Assembly: GCF_900129795.1 (NCBI RefSeq)
Contig: NZ_FQWW01000009.1
Location: forward strand, 62,001 to 126,000
Direction: 5' to 3'
Length of the DNA: 64,000 bases
Origin: Flavobacterium sp. CF108
GTDB taxonomy: Bacteria; Bacteroidota; Bacteroidia; Flavobacteriales; Flavobacteriaceae
Below the pieces are notes generated by a model. The model saw nothing but the letters and a program-made list of their open reading frames with translations, was not told the origin of the DNA and searched no databases. Each line of letters opens with the position of its first letter. Within the stretch, counting starts at the first letter, position 1. Of the stretch, positions 51,496-59,707 are shown piece after piece. The translations under genes were made by a program, and so were the position numbers.

Positions 51496-53124
51496 ATGGC
51501 AAAAGATATAAAATTTGATATTGAAGCACGTGACGGATTAAAACGTGGTGTTGATGCATTAGCAAATGCTGTAAAAGTAACGCTTGGACCAAAAGGTCGT
51601 AACGTAATTATTGGAAAATCATTTGGTGGACCAACAGTTACTAAAGATGGTGTTTCGGTTGCAAAAGAAATCGAATTAAAAGACCCATTAGAAAACATGG
51701 GCGCGCAAATGGTTAAAGAAGTTGCTTCTAAAACCAATGATTTAGCAGGTGACGGAACTACGACTGCTACAGTTTTAGCTCAGGCTATCGTAAAAGAAGG
51801 TTTGAAAAACGTTGCTGCAGGTGCAAATCCAATGGACTTGAAACGTGGTATCGATAAAGCGGTTGAAGCTATTGTTGCTGACTTAGCAAAACAAGCTAAA
51901 GTTGTTGGAAGTGATTCTGACAAAATCAAACAAATTGCTTCTATCTCTGCAAACAATGACGAAGTTATTGGTGAGTTGATCGCTACTGCTTTCGCTAAAG
52001 TGGGTAAAGAAGGAGTTATTACTGTTGAAGAAGCTAAAGGAACTGATACTTTCGTTGACGTTGTTGAAGGAATGCAGTTTGACAGAGGATACCTTTCTCC
52101 TTACTTCGTAACAAACCCAGAGAAAATGGAAGTTGAATTAGACTCTCCATACATCTTATTATACGACAAAAAAGTATCTTCTTTAAAAGAATTACTTCCG
52201 GTTTTAGAGCCAGTTGCACAATCAGGAAAACCATTATTGATTATCGCTGAAGATGTTGACGGAGAAGCTTTATCTACTTTAGTAGTAAACAAATTAAGAG
52301 GTGCTCTTAAAATTGCTGCTGTAAAAGCTCCAGGTTTTGGAGACAGAAGAAAAGCAATGTTAGAAGATATCGCAATCTTAACTGGTGGAACTGTAATTTC
52401 TGAAGAAAGAGGTTATACGCTTGAAAATACAACTATCGAAATGTTAGGAAACGCAAAAAGAGTTTCTATCGATAAAGACAATACAACTATTGTAAGTGGA
52501 GCTGGTGAAGCAGATATCATCAAAAACAGAGTTAACCAAATTAAAGGCCAGATGGAAACTACAACATCTGATTATGATAAAGAAAAATTACAGGAGCGTT
52601 TAGCTAAATTAGCTGGTGGTGTTGCTGTTCTTTATGTTGGTGCAGCTTCTGAAGTGGAGATGAAAGAGAAAAAAGACAGAGTTGATGACGCTTTACACGC
52701 AACTCGTGCTGCTGTTGAAGAAGGAATTGTTGCTGGTGGTGGTGTTGCTTTATTAAGAGCAAAAGCTGTTTTAGCTGAACTTAAAGCAGATAACGCTGAC
52801 GAAGCAACTGGAATCCAGATTGTTTCTCGTGCAGTTGAATCTCCATTAAGAACTATTGTTGAAAATGCAGGTCTTGAAGGTTCTGTAGTTGTTGCTAAAG
52901 TTTCTGAAGGTTCAGGTGATTTTGGGTACAATGCTAAAACTGACGAATATGTAGATATGCTTGCAGCTGGAATTATTGATCCTAAAAAAGTAACTCGTGT
53001 AGCTCTTGAAAATGCTGCATCTGTTGCCGGAATGATCTTAACTACAGAATGTGCATTAATTGATATTAAAGAAGAAAGCGCTGGCGGAATGCCAATGGGC
53101 GGCGGTATGCCAGGAATGATGTAA
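51496..53124 (+). CDS. groEL: Chaperonin GroEL
   Basis: A 542-aa HSP60 (MAKDIKFDIEARDGLKRGVDALANAVKVTLGPKGRNVII) with ATP-site motifs GDGTTTATVLAQ, the hinge GGVAVLYVGAASEVEMKEKKDRVDDALHATRAAVEEGIVAGGG, and the Gly-Met-rich tail GGMPMGGGMPGMM. It folds non-native proteins with GroES. Because the gap to groES is filled by another gene and repeats, its 5' leader is derived partly from repeat sequence; a promoter of its own is not obvious. Confidence 0.98.
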   Translation: MAKDIKFDIEARDGLKRGVDALANAVKVTLGPKGRNVIIGKSFGGPTVTKDGVSVAKEIELKDPLENMGAQMVKEVASKTNDLAGDGTTTATVLAQAIVKEGLKNVAAGANPMDLKRGIDKAVEAIVADLAKQAKVVGSDSDKIKQIASISANNDEVIGELIATAFAKVGKEGVITVEEAKGTDTFVDVVEGMQFDRGYLSPYFVTNPEKMEVELDSPYILLYDKKVSSLKELLPVLEPVAQSGKPLLIIAEDVDGEALSTLVVNKLRGALKIAAVKAPGFGDRRKAMLEDIAILTGGTVISEERGYTLENTTIEMLGNAKRVSIDKDNTTIVSGAGEADIIKNRVNQIKGQMETTTSDYDKEKLQERLAKLAGGVAVLYVGAASEVEMKEKKDRVDDALHATRAAVEEGIVAGGGVALLRAKAVLAELKADNADEATGIQIVSRAVESPLRTIVENAGLEGSVVVAKVSEGSGDFGYNAKTDEYVDMLAAGIIDPKKVTRVALENAASVAGMILTTECALIDIKEESAGGMPMGGGMPGMM

Positions 53125-53143
53125 TCATCCTTTTCTTAAAATT

Positions 53144-53177
53144 AAAACGCCAGATATTAATCTGGCGTTTTTTTGTT
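53144..53177 (+). terminator. Rho-independent terminator of groEL
   Basis: Arms AAAACGCCAGAT (53144-53155) and ATCTGGCGTTTT (53160-53171), loop ATTA, T-run. Confidence 0.88.
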
Positions 53178-53180
53178 TTT

Positions 53181-53335
53181 GTTTGCCACGAATTACGCAA
53201 ATTTTCACGAATTATTTTTTTTTAGCCACAGATTAAAAGGATTAAAAAAATTATAATCTGTGAGAATCCTTTTAATCTGTGGCAAACTTTTTTCACACAA
53301 AGCATTCGTGAAAATTCGTGTAATTCGTGGCAAAC
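53181..53335. repeat. Nested palindrome without a gene (GCCACAGATTAAAAGGATT family)
   Basis: Outer arms 53181-53212 and 53304-53335 (GTTTGCCACGAATTAC-type; 32 bp with a few mismatches) enclose the perfect 19-bp arms GCCACAGATTAAAAGGATT (53225-53243) and its complement (53265-53283). The inner 19-mer is the one that bounds the GxxExxY cassette at 45923. No T-run or gene. Confidence 0.7.
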
Positions 53336-53370
53336 CTTCTTTTATTTTATGATTGTTTAACATTCTCTTT

Positions 53371-53401
53371 TTGCTGTTAAAGACTCTTATAGGTAAATTT
53401 G
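53371..53401 (+). promoter_or_regulatory. Promoter of the nucleotide pyrophosphatase-like gene
   Basis: TTG (53371-53373), a 20-bp spacer, TAAATTTG (53394-53401), 21 nt before the ATG at 53423. Confidence 0.65.
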
Positions 53402-53422
53402 TGAATTCAATAAAATTCAATA

Positions 53423-54625
53423 ATGAAAAAGCATTTTACCTCACTCCTATCTTTAATTTTCCTTTCACTTTCTTTTGTTTTACAAGCCCAATCTAGTAAA
53501 GACTCTTATGTAGTTTTAGTCTCTATGGATGGATTTCGCTGGGATTATCAAAAGCAATTTAATCTTCAAAATTTAAAGCAGATTGCAAAAGAAGGCGTTC
53601 ATGCAAAATCAATGAAACCTTCTTATCCGAGTAAAACTTTCCCTAATCATTATTCTATTGTGACGGGACTTTATCCAGATCATCACGGAATCATCAATAA
53701 TGTTTTTTATGACGCATCACTAAATGAAATATTTTCATTGTCATCCAAAGCAAAAAATGATTCACGTTTTTATGGCGGAAATCCTATTTGGAATGTGGCT
53801 GAGCAGCAAGGTGTAAAAGCTGCATCATTCTTTTGGCCGGGATCTGATATTGACAAAAGAAATCCAAGCTATTATAAAAATTACGATAATAAAATTCCAT
53901 ATGGAGCGAGAATCGATACCGTTTTAAAATGGCTGCAACTTCCAGAAAAACAGCGTCCGCATTTGGTGACTCTATATTTTGATGAACCGGATCATACCGG
54001 ACATAATTTTGGTCCGCTTTCTCCTGAAAACAAAAAAATGGTCATTAAAATGGATTCTATTATGGGCCAATTGACTAAAAAATTAGATCAATTAGCCATC
54101 GGAAAACAAATCAATTTAATTATTGTTTCAGATCACGGAATGGCTGATATCAGCAATGATAAAAAAGTAGCTGTTCTGGATTATCTAAAACCAGAATGGC
54201 TGGGTTATAAAGATGTTATTAATCCAATTATGAGTCTTCAGGCAAATTCAGGCTTTCAAGATTCAATCGCAAAAGCTTTAAAAAAAGTACCACATATCAA
54301 GTTTTGGAAATCAACCGAAGTTCCGAAGAGATTACATTACGGAACAAATCCGCGTGTACATGATTTTGTTATTGAAGCAGATAAAGGATGGAGTTTAGTT
54401 GGTAAAGAAAGTACGCATATAAATGGCGGTACACATGGTTATGACAACGATGAGAAAGATATGCATGCTATTTTTTATGCGAAAGGACCCGCTTTTAAAG
54501 TAGACAAAACAGTAAAAACATTTCAAAATGTTTCCGTTTATCCGCTAATTGCCCATATTTTAGGATTGCAGATTGATCAGGTTGATGGGAAGTTGAGTGA
54601 TGTAAAATCGATGTTGGTCAATTAG
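53423..54625 (+). CDS. Ectonucleotide pyrophosphatase/phosphodiesterase family protein
   Basis: A 400-aa alkaline-phosphatase-superfamily enzyme with a signal peptide (MKKHFTSLLSLIFLSLSFVLQAQ). Metal and catalytic motifs of the NPP group are present in order: VVLVSMDGFRWDY (metal Asp), PSYPSKTFPNHYSIVTGLYPDHHGI (Thr nucleophile), YFDEPDHTGHNFG (Asp/His), LIIVSDHGM (Asp-His), and NGGTHGYDN (His). It should split nucleotide or phosphodiester bonds outside the cytoplasm. Confidence 0.88.
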   Translation: MKKHFTSLLSLIFLSLSFVLQAQSSKDSYVVLVSMDGFRWDYQKQFNLQNLKQIAKEGVHAKSMKPSYPSKTFPNHYSIVTGLYPDHHGIINNVFYDASLNEIFSLSSKAKNDSRFYGGNPIWNVAEQQGVKAASFFWPGSDIDKRNPSYYKNYDNKIPYGARIDTVLKWLQLPEKQRPHLVTLYFDEPDHTGHNFGPLSPENKKMVIKMDSIMGQLTKKLDQLAIGKQINLIIVSDHGMADISNDKKVAVLDYLKPEWLGYKDVINPIMSLQANSGFQDSIAKALKKVPHIKFWKSTEVPKRLHYGTNPRVHDFVIEADKGWSLVGKESTHINGGTHGYDNDEKDMHAIFYAKGPAFKVDKTVKTFQNVSVYPLIAHILGLQIDQVDGKLSDVKSMLVN

Positions 54626-54629
54626 ATAA

Positions 54630-54974
54630 TGTGTCAATTTGAAAATTAGATAATTTTTGAATTGATTTATACGTCCCAATTTTCTGTAGAGACGCACAGC
54701 AGTGCGTCTAACGCAACGTAACCCCAATATTTGATATACGAGACGTAGACGCACAGCTGTGCGTCTCTACAGAAAATTGGAATCTATTTATTTTTTCAAT
54801 CATTAAAAAATGAATTGCCTCCAGTTTTAACTGGAGGTTTATTTTATAAAATACATAAAAGGCTTTATTTATCCCTCCAGATAAATCTGGAGACAATTGA
54901 AATTAGAAATCATTACAACAATCTAACCTCAGAATTAACTAATTCAAAAATTATCTAATTTTCAAATTGGCACA
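54630..54974. repeat. Nested palindromes (three layers) between NPP and SDR genes
   Basis: Outer arms 54630-54663 and 54941-54974 match in 33 of 34 bases (AATTTGAAAATTAGATAATT core). Inside is a 105-bp palindromic element, 54676-54780, with 22-bp arms (CTGTAGAGACGCAC), a reverse-oriented copy of the elements at 56901 and 57167. Two short palindromes follow: CCTCCAGTTTTAACTGGAGG (54818-54837) and CTCCAGATAAATCTGGAG (54875-54892). No gene is present in this 365-bp gap. Confidence 0.75.
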
Positions 54975-54990
54975 TTCTCTCATTGTCAAA

Positions 54991-55830
54991 TTAGAACCCC
55001 GTTGAAACAGAAACTGATTTCCATTGTTCCAATTCACCCTGAACACTTGCTATTTTTTGATTTGCCATATTGTATGCATCCTCTCCTAAAAACAAATGTA
55101 ACGGCGGGTTTTGATCCTGACTTGCTTTAATTAATGCTTCTGCTAATTTTACAGGATCTCCGGGCTGATTTCCGTTGATATCGTCTTTGTGAGCACTTTC
55201 AGATTCTCTTACGTTTTTGTATTCTGCAATTGGATTTTCTGGCAATAATAATGAACTGTCTTTTAAGAAATCTGTTCTAAAATAGCCCGGATAAACGATA
55301 GTAGCGTGAACTCCAAAAGGCTTAATTTCTGCAGATAATGATTCTGTTAAACCAGCAACAGCGAACTTTGTAGAGCAGTAAATTCCCCAGCCCGGAAATT
55401 CTCCATAATAACCTCCAACAGAAGAAATATTAAAAATGTGTCCTGATCTCGCAGCACGCATATACGGCATTGTATTTCTGATCACATTCAGTAATCCGAA
55501 AACATTTACTTCGTAATTTTTTCTTGATTCTGCATCCGTCAATTCTTCTAATGTTCCTAATAAACCATAACCTGCATTGTTTACTAAAACATCAATTGTT
55601 TTAAAATGGCTGACCGCTAATTCAATTGCATTTTTTACACTTTTCTCATTAACTAAATCCATTTCCAGTGGAAGAAAATTTTCAGATGAATTTCCTAATA
55701 CTTTTACTAAAGCTTCTTGACTTCTTGATGTTGCAGCAACTTTGAAACCTTCTGTCAATAATTTTTTAGCTAATTCTAATCCAAGTCCTTTTGAAGCACC
55801 TGTGATAAACCAAACTTTGTTATGTCCCAT
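54991..55830 (-). CDS. Short-chain dehydrogenase/reductase
   Basis: A 279-aa classical SDR. The cofactor site is WFITGASKGLGLELAKKL (TGxxxGxG), followed by NNAG in DVLVNNAGYG, the catalytic Ser in IFNISSVGGYYG, and YxxxK in GIYCSTKFAVAGL. The Arg residues after strand 2 (ATSRSQEAL) suggest NADP preference. The substrate is unknown. It is downstream of an AraC-type regulator on the same strand, which may control it. Confidence 0.9.
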   Translation of the reverse strand: MGHNKVWFITGASKGLGLELAKKLLTEGFKVAATSRSQEALVKVLGNSSENFLPLEMDLVNEKSVKNAIELAVSHFKTIDVLVNNAGYGLLGTLEELTDAESRKNYEVNVFGLLNVIRNTMPYMRAARSGHIFNISSVGGYYGEFPGWGIYCSTKFAVAGLTESLSAEIKPFGVHATIVYPGYFRTDFLKDSSLLLPENPIAEYKNVRESESAHKDDINGNQPGDPVKLAEALIKASQDQNPPLHLFLGEDAYNMANQKIASVQGELEQWKSVSVSTGF

Positions 55831-55921
55831 GATTTTAATTTTTTACGTTTTAATTACAGGACAAAGGTATTAGTGAAGTGCTTCTGGAAAATTAAAGTAA
55901 TCAAGCAAGAAGTTACGAAAA

Positions 55922-56830
55922 TCAAACAATTTCGGCTAAACGATAGTTTTTAGGAGAAACCTGAACATTTTTTTTGAAGAAATTGATAAAATGAGACAAT
56001 TCTTCGAAGCCTAAACACCATGCAATTTCATTAATATTCCAATTGGTTTGTTTGAGCAGAATCATCGCTTCCTGAACAATTCTTTCTGAAATAATCTGTG
56101 ATGTTGTTTTTCCGGTGGTTTCTTTTAAAGCTTTATTTAAATGATTAACATGCACATTTAGCTGACTTGCATATTCTGAAGGCGAGCGAAAATTAACTTG
56201 CTGCGTAATCGATTCAATCGGAAACTGGCGTTCCAGTAATTCTAAAAACAATGAAGAAATTCGGATTGTCGCGTTTGATTTACTATATAATGAGGTAGTT
56301 ACCGTTTGGGTTTTGAGTGCAAGATGAATAATTTCGAAAACCAAATTTCGGAGTACATCATATTTAAATGCATAATCAGAATTGATTTCGTCAAACATCC
56401 TTAAATAAACCGTTTTTAAAGATTCTGCCAATTCCATAGAAATAGGAACAATTGGATTTCCGCCCGGCTGAAATAATGGATATTCTTTTAAATTACCGTA
56501 TTGGCTAAAAAAAGCGTCTGTAAAAATGCAGAAAAATCCAGTTTGGTTTTCATCAACCTGCTCCCAGTTATATGGAATCTGCGGATTAGCAAAAAACAAA
56601 GCCTGATCTTCAATAACCGAAATCTTATCAGCATAATGCACTTTGTTTTTTCCGATGATCAAACTGATTTTATAAAAGTCTTTTCGAGTATACGGAAATG
56701 GTTTACAGATGCTTCCAACAAAATCATCCAATTTAAAAACATTAAAGTGTCCGATTTCTTTTTTAAGATTCTCGGGCATTCCGTTTACTTTTATCGTGTA
56801 AAAATCTTCAAGAGTTTCTGTTAGTTTCAT
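55922..56830 (-). CDS. AraC-family transcriptional regulator
   Basis: A 302-aa regulator with an N-terminal cupin-like ligand domain (ADKISVIEDQALFFANPQIPYNWEQ) and a C-terminal AraC double HTH: YASQLNVHVNHLNKALKETTGKTTSQIISERIVQEAMILLKQTNWNINEIAWCLGFEELSHFINFFKKNVQVSPKNYR. It matches the group that controls adjacent oxidoreductase genes. The SDR gene lies 91 bp downstream on the same strand. Confidence 0.9.
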   Translation of the reverse strand: MKLTETLEDFYTIKVNGMPENLKKEIGHFNVFKLDDFVGSICKPFPYTRKDFYKISLIIGKNKVHYADKISVIEDQALFFANPQIPYNWEQVDENQTGFFCIFTDAFFSQYGNLKEYPLFQPGGNPIVPISMELAESLKTVYLRMFDEINSDYAFKYDVLRNLVFEIIHLALKTQTVTTSLYSKSNATIRISSLFLELLERQFPIESITQQVNFRSPSEYASQLNVHVNHLNKALKETTGKTTSQIISERIVQEAMILLKQTNWNINEIAWCLGFEELSHFINFFKKNVQVSPKNYRLAEIV

Positions 56831-56900
56831 TTGGCAAAGTTACGAAAATCAAACAAATTAGATAATTTGGTAATTAGAAAATGATAAACACAATGCATAT

Positions 56901-56989
56901 CTGTAGAGACGCACAGCAGTGCGTCTACGTCAAGTATATCAAATATTGTGGTTACGTTGCGTGAGACGCACTGCTCTGCGTCTCTACAG
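56901..56989. repeat. Palindromic MITE-like repeat, copy 2
   Basis: Ends CTGTAGAGACGCAC and its complement; the centre contains TATATCAAATATTGTGGTTA. It is in the same orientation as copy 3 (57167) and opposite to copy 1 (54676). Found in the 479-bp gap 56831-57309, where no gene is visible. Confidence 0.75.
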
Positions 56990-57041
56990 AAAACTGGAAT
57001 ATTTGAATTGCCATCTTTCATAATTAATTGTATTACCAACC

Positions 57042-57115
57042 GATTGTCACCCTGAGCGAAGTCGAAGGGCGTTCCAATTGGCACGTGGGCTTCGACTTCG
57101 CTCAGCCTGACAATC
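57042..57115. repeat. Inverted repeat of the CTGAGCGAAGTCGAAG type
   Basis: 26-bp arms at 57042-57067 and 57090-57115 (24 of 26 matches) built on CTGAGCGAAGTCGAAG; this motif is a frequent intergenic repeat in Bacteroidota to my knowledge. Confidence 0.7.
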
Positions 57116-57166
57116 ATTAGAAAATTTAGTAATTAGAAAATGAAATAATTTTTACACAACGCATAT

Positions 57167-57255
57167 CTGTAGAGACGCACTGCTGTGCGTCTACGTCAGG
57201 TATATCAAATATTGTGGTTACGTTGCGCAAGACGCACTGCTGTGCGTCTCTACGG
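57167..57255. repeat. Palindromic MITE-like repeat, copy 3
   Basis: Same layout as copy 2: CTGTAGAGACGCAC, the central TATATCAAATATTGTGGTTA segment, and the complementary end (with one change, CTACGG for CTACAG). Confidence 0.75.
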
Positions 57256-57309
57256 AAAATCAGGACGAGAAAATTAATTCACAAACAATAATTAACAATT
57301 CACAATTAT

Positions 57310-58839
57310 TTAAGACACTACTTTGTACGTAGGATCTTCAATTACATTGACATTAATAACGGCATCGGCATTTTTAAGTAATTGTCGGCAGTCTGTGCTT
57401 AAATACTGTAATTCTATGGTTTTATTTTCTTGTTTATATTTTTTAGTCAGATTGTTCAATGCTTCAATTGCCGACATATCTGAAACCCTGCTTTCTTTAA
57501 AATCGATTATAACGTGATTTGGATCGTTTTGTACATCAAACTTTTCCATAAAAGTAGTTATAGAACCAAAAAATAACGGACCGTAAATCTCGTAGTGTTT
57601 TATTCCGTTTTCATCGATAAAATGTCTCGCACGAATTCTTTTGGCACTTTCCCAGGCAAAAACCAAAGCTGAGATAATCACACCAATTAAAACCGCCAAA
57701 GCCAGATTATGCAATACAATTGTAATTAATGCAACCAGGATTCCGACGAAAATATCATGTTTTGGCATTTTGTTGATAATCCTAAAACTTGCCCATTCAA
57801 AAGTAGTAATCGCTACCATCATCATAACACCAACTAAAGCCGCCATTGGTAATTTCCCAATTACAGGCGCTCCAAAAAGTATGATTATTAAAATTGTCAA
57901 AGATGCAATAATCCCCGAAAGCCTTGCTCTAGAACCTGCACCAAGATTCACTAAAGTCTGCGCGATCATTGGACAGCCTCCCATTCCGTAGAAAAAACCG
58001 TTTAAGATATTCGAACTTCCCTGTGCAATACATTCTCGATTACTGTTTCCGCGTGTTCCGGTAATTTCGTCAACTAAATTCAGCGTAAGCAAACCTTCAG
58101 TCAAACCAACAGCCGCAACAATAACAGAATACGGAAATATTATTTTTAAAGTTTCAAAAGAAATTGGAATATTCGGAATATGAAATGGTGGAAATCCGCC
58201 TTGAACCGATGCGATATCTTCGACTGTTTTGGTTTCGATATTAAATACAATTACCAAAGCAAAAACAATCATAATAGCAACCAAAGATGCAGGAACTGCT
58301 TTTGTGATTTTAGGAAAAACCAAAACAATCGCAACCGTAAGTGCAACTAAACCTAACATAATATAGAGCGGTGTTCCCTGAAGCCAAGAAACCTGACCGT
58401 TTACCATAGTTTTAAACTGCTCTAACTGTGACATAAAAATGACAACAGCCAAACCGTTTACGAAACCAAACATAACAGGCTGCGGCACTAAACGAATAAA
58501 TTTTCCGAGTTTGAAAAGTCCGATACAAATTTGCACGACACCGCCAAGTGCGACGGCTGCAAAAACATATTCTATTCCGTGCGATTTCATTAAGGCAATC
58601 AAAACGATTACTGTTGCTCCTGCTCCACCCGAAATCATTCCGGGTCTTCCGCCAAAAACTGCCGTAACTAATCCGGCAATAAAAGCAGCGTATAAGCCAA
58701 CCAAAGGTGGAAAACCTGCCAAAATTGCAAACGACAAAGATTCTGGAATCATTGTCATAGCGACAGTAAATCCGGCTAAAATTTCATTTTTATAATTGAC
58801 CTTTTGGGTAAAATCGAAGAGTTGGAAAGCTTTTTTCAT
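57310..58839 (-). CDS. SulP family inorganic anion transporter
   Basis: A 509-aa transporter, with ATG 58839 preferred to the TTG three codons upstream. The core of about 10-14 helices includes MTMIPESLSFAILAGFPPLVGLYAAF (the SulP signature region near the N-terminus), GLVTAVFGGRPGMISGGAGATVIVL, and GTRGNSNRECIAQGSSNILNGFFYGMGGCPMIAQT. A cytoplasmic STAS domain ends the protein (HVIIDFKESRVSDMSAIEALNNLT). It could carry sulfate, bicarbonate or another anion; which one cannot be told from sequence. The 230 bp upstream (58840-59069) hold no visible gene. Confidence 0.9.
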   Translation of the reverse strand: MKKAFQLFDFTQKVNYKNEILAGFTVAMTMIPESLSFAILAGFPPLVGLYAAFIAGLVTAVFGGRPGMISGGAGATVIVLIALMKSHGIEYVFAAVALGGVVQICIGLFKLGKFIRLVPQPVMFGFVNGLAVVIFMSQLEQFKTMVNGQVSWLQGTPLYIMLGLVALTVAIVLVFPKITKAVPASLVAIMIVFALVIVFNIETKTVEDIASVQGGFPPFHIPNIPISFETLKIIFPYSVIVAAVGLTEGLLTLNLVDEITGTRGNSNRECIAQGSSNILNGFFYGMGGCPMIAQTLVNLGAGSRARLSGIIASLTILIIILFGAPVIGKLPMAALVGVMMMVAITTFEWASFRIINKMPKHDIFVGILVALITIVLHNLALAVLIGVIISALVFAWESAKRIRARHFIDENGIKHYEIYGPLFFGSITTFMEKFDVQNDPNHVIIDFKESRVSDMSAIEALNNLTKKYKQENKTIELQYLSTDCRQLLKNADAVINVNVIEDPTYKVVS

Positions 58840-59069
58840 AAGGCACAAATGTAGAAAATAATGCCCAAATAGAATTAACCTTCTCTAGTGGAAAAAGTAT
58901 TTACAAGAAACCAAACAGTATGCTAACAAAACTGTTTTAAAAGAAAAACGAAAACCGAAAGTATGAAACTTATCATTTTATTTGTTTAATTTTTAGAATT
59001 ATTACACAAAACTATTTATAAACTGATATATTCAGCTGCGTATTTCTACCTGTTTTGTTTAATAAAATG

Positions 59070-59282
59070 TTAATCTAAACGAATACAGGTATAACCAAGA
59101 CAATTAACATAATCTATAATATTATCGCAATGCAATTCAACGCCTTCTACACGCAATATTTTGTCGCAGTCTTCGAGGTCAAAGTTGATTTTATAATCCG
59201 GAAACTGAGTCTGGATAACGGCAGTTACATAGTTTTTGTCTGATTCTTTGCAGACGTTTGTTTTAAAAATTTCAACAACCAT
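59070..59282 (-). CDS. Small hypothetical protein, HMA-like fold suspected
   Basis: A 70-aa protein with the strand/helix alternation of a beta-alpha-beta-beta-alpha-beta ferredoxin-like fold (VEIFKTNV, KNYVTAVIQTQFPDYKINFDLEDCDKILRVEG, IIDYVNCLGYTCIRLD), similar to small HMA-type domains. It lacks a CxxC metal-binding motif, so copper binding is doubtful. It lies 10 nt downstream of the 81-aa gene and is probably co-transcribed with it. Confidence 0.6.
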   Translation of the reverse strand: MVVEIFKTNVCKESDKNYVTAVIQTQFPDYKINFDLEDCDKILRVEGVELHCDNIIDYVNCLGYTCIRLD

Positions 59283-59292
59283 AATTATTAAT

Positions 59293-59538
59293 TTAATTTT
59301 TAAACTGTGGGATTAATTTCGTTGAAAAAGATATAAGATGTTCTAATTCTGGCGTAAAGCAATAATCGTAGGTAGCAGCGGATTTAAATTCCGGCTGATT
59401 CAGCTCATAAACGCCTTTTAAATTTGAGGTGTTTAAATTTAAGTAAAAACTTTCAGTATTTGATTTTGTTTCTACGGAAATTCCATTGTTTTGAAATTCC
59501 TTTTGAAATAAAAAATACTGTGACAAAATAAAATCCAT
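59293..59538 (-). CDS. Small hypothetical protein
   Basis: An 81-aa protein (DFILSQYFLFQKEFQNNGISV ...) with no recognised domain, signal peptide or membrane segment. It heads a two-gene unit with the 70-aa gene. It starts 170 bp from the LytS-type kinase gene on the other strand; the shared region contains the tandem repeat described at 59611, so the pair may be under control of the LytTR regulator. Confidence 0.55.
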   Translation of the reverse strand: MDFILSQYFLFQKEFQNNGISVETKSNTESFYLNLNTSNLKGVYELNQPEFKSAATYDYCFTPELEHLISFSTKLIPQFKN

Positions 59539-59610
59539 GTCTTTTTTGGTTTTAGAGGATAATTAAATTCGAAGTCAAAAATACTTTAGAGTTACCTATT
59601 ATAATAGGAT

Positions 59611-59650
59611 ATTTATACCAACGGCGTATCATTTATACGAATGGCGTTTG
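59611..59650. promoter_or_regulatory. Tandem 20-bp direct repeat, candidate LytTR operator
   Basis: Two adjacent 20-bp units, starting at 59611 and 59631, each beginning ATTTATAC, with 14-mers TATACCAACGGCGT (59614-59627) and TATACGAATGGCGT (59634-59647). The centre-to-centre period is about two helical turns, as in LytTR binding sites, which are direct repeats about 20-22 bp apart. It is upstream of a LytS/LytTR operon. Confidence 0.55.
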
Positions 59651-59694
59651 TATAAAATATTATCCTCAAATAGCTATGAACTATAATATTAAAC

Positions 59695-59702
59695 TATTTT
59701 TG
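59695..59702 (+). promoter_or_regulatory. Candidate -7 box TATTTTTG of the second LytS/LytTR operon
   Basis: TAnnTTTG match only 5 nt before the ATG at 59708, which would give a leaderless or nearly leaderless mRNA. The tandem repeat lies about 45-85 bp upstream, in an activator position. Confidence 0.4.
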
Positions 59703-59707
59703 CCTTC

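Noticed and set aside
53205..53420. 71-codon open frame on the minus strand
   Set aside because: It runs through the nested palindrome 53181-53335; no independent coding signal.
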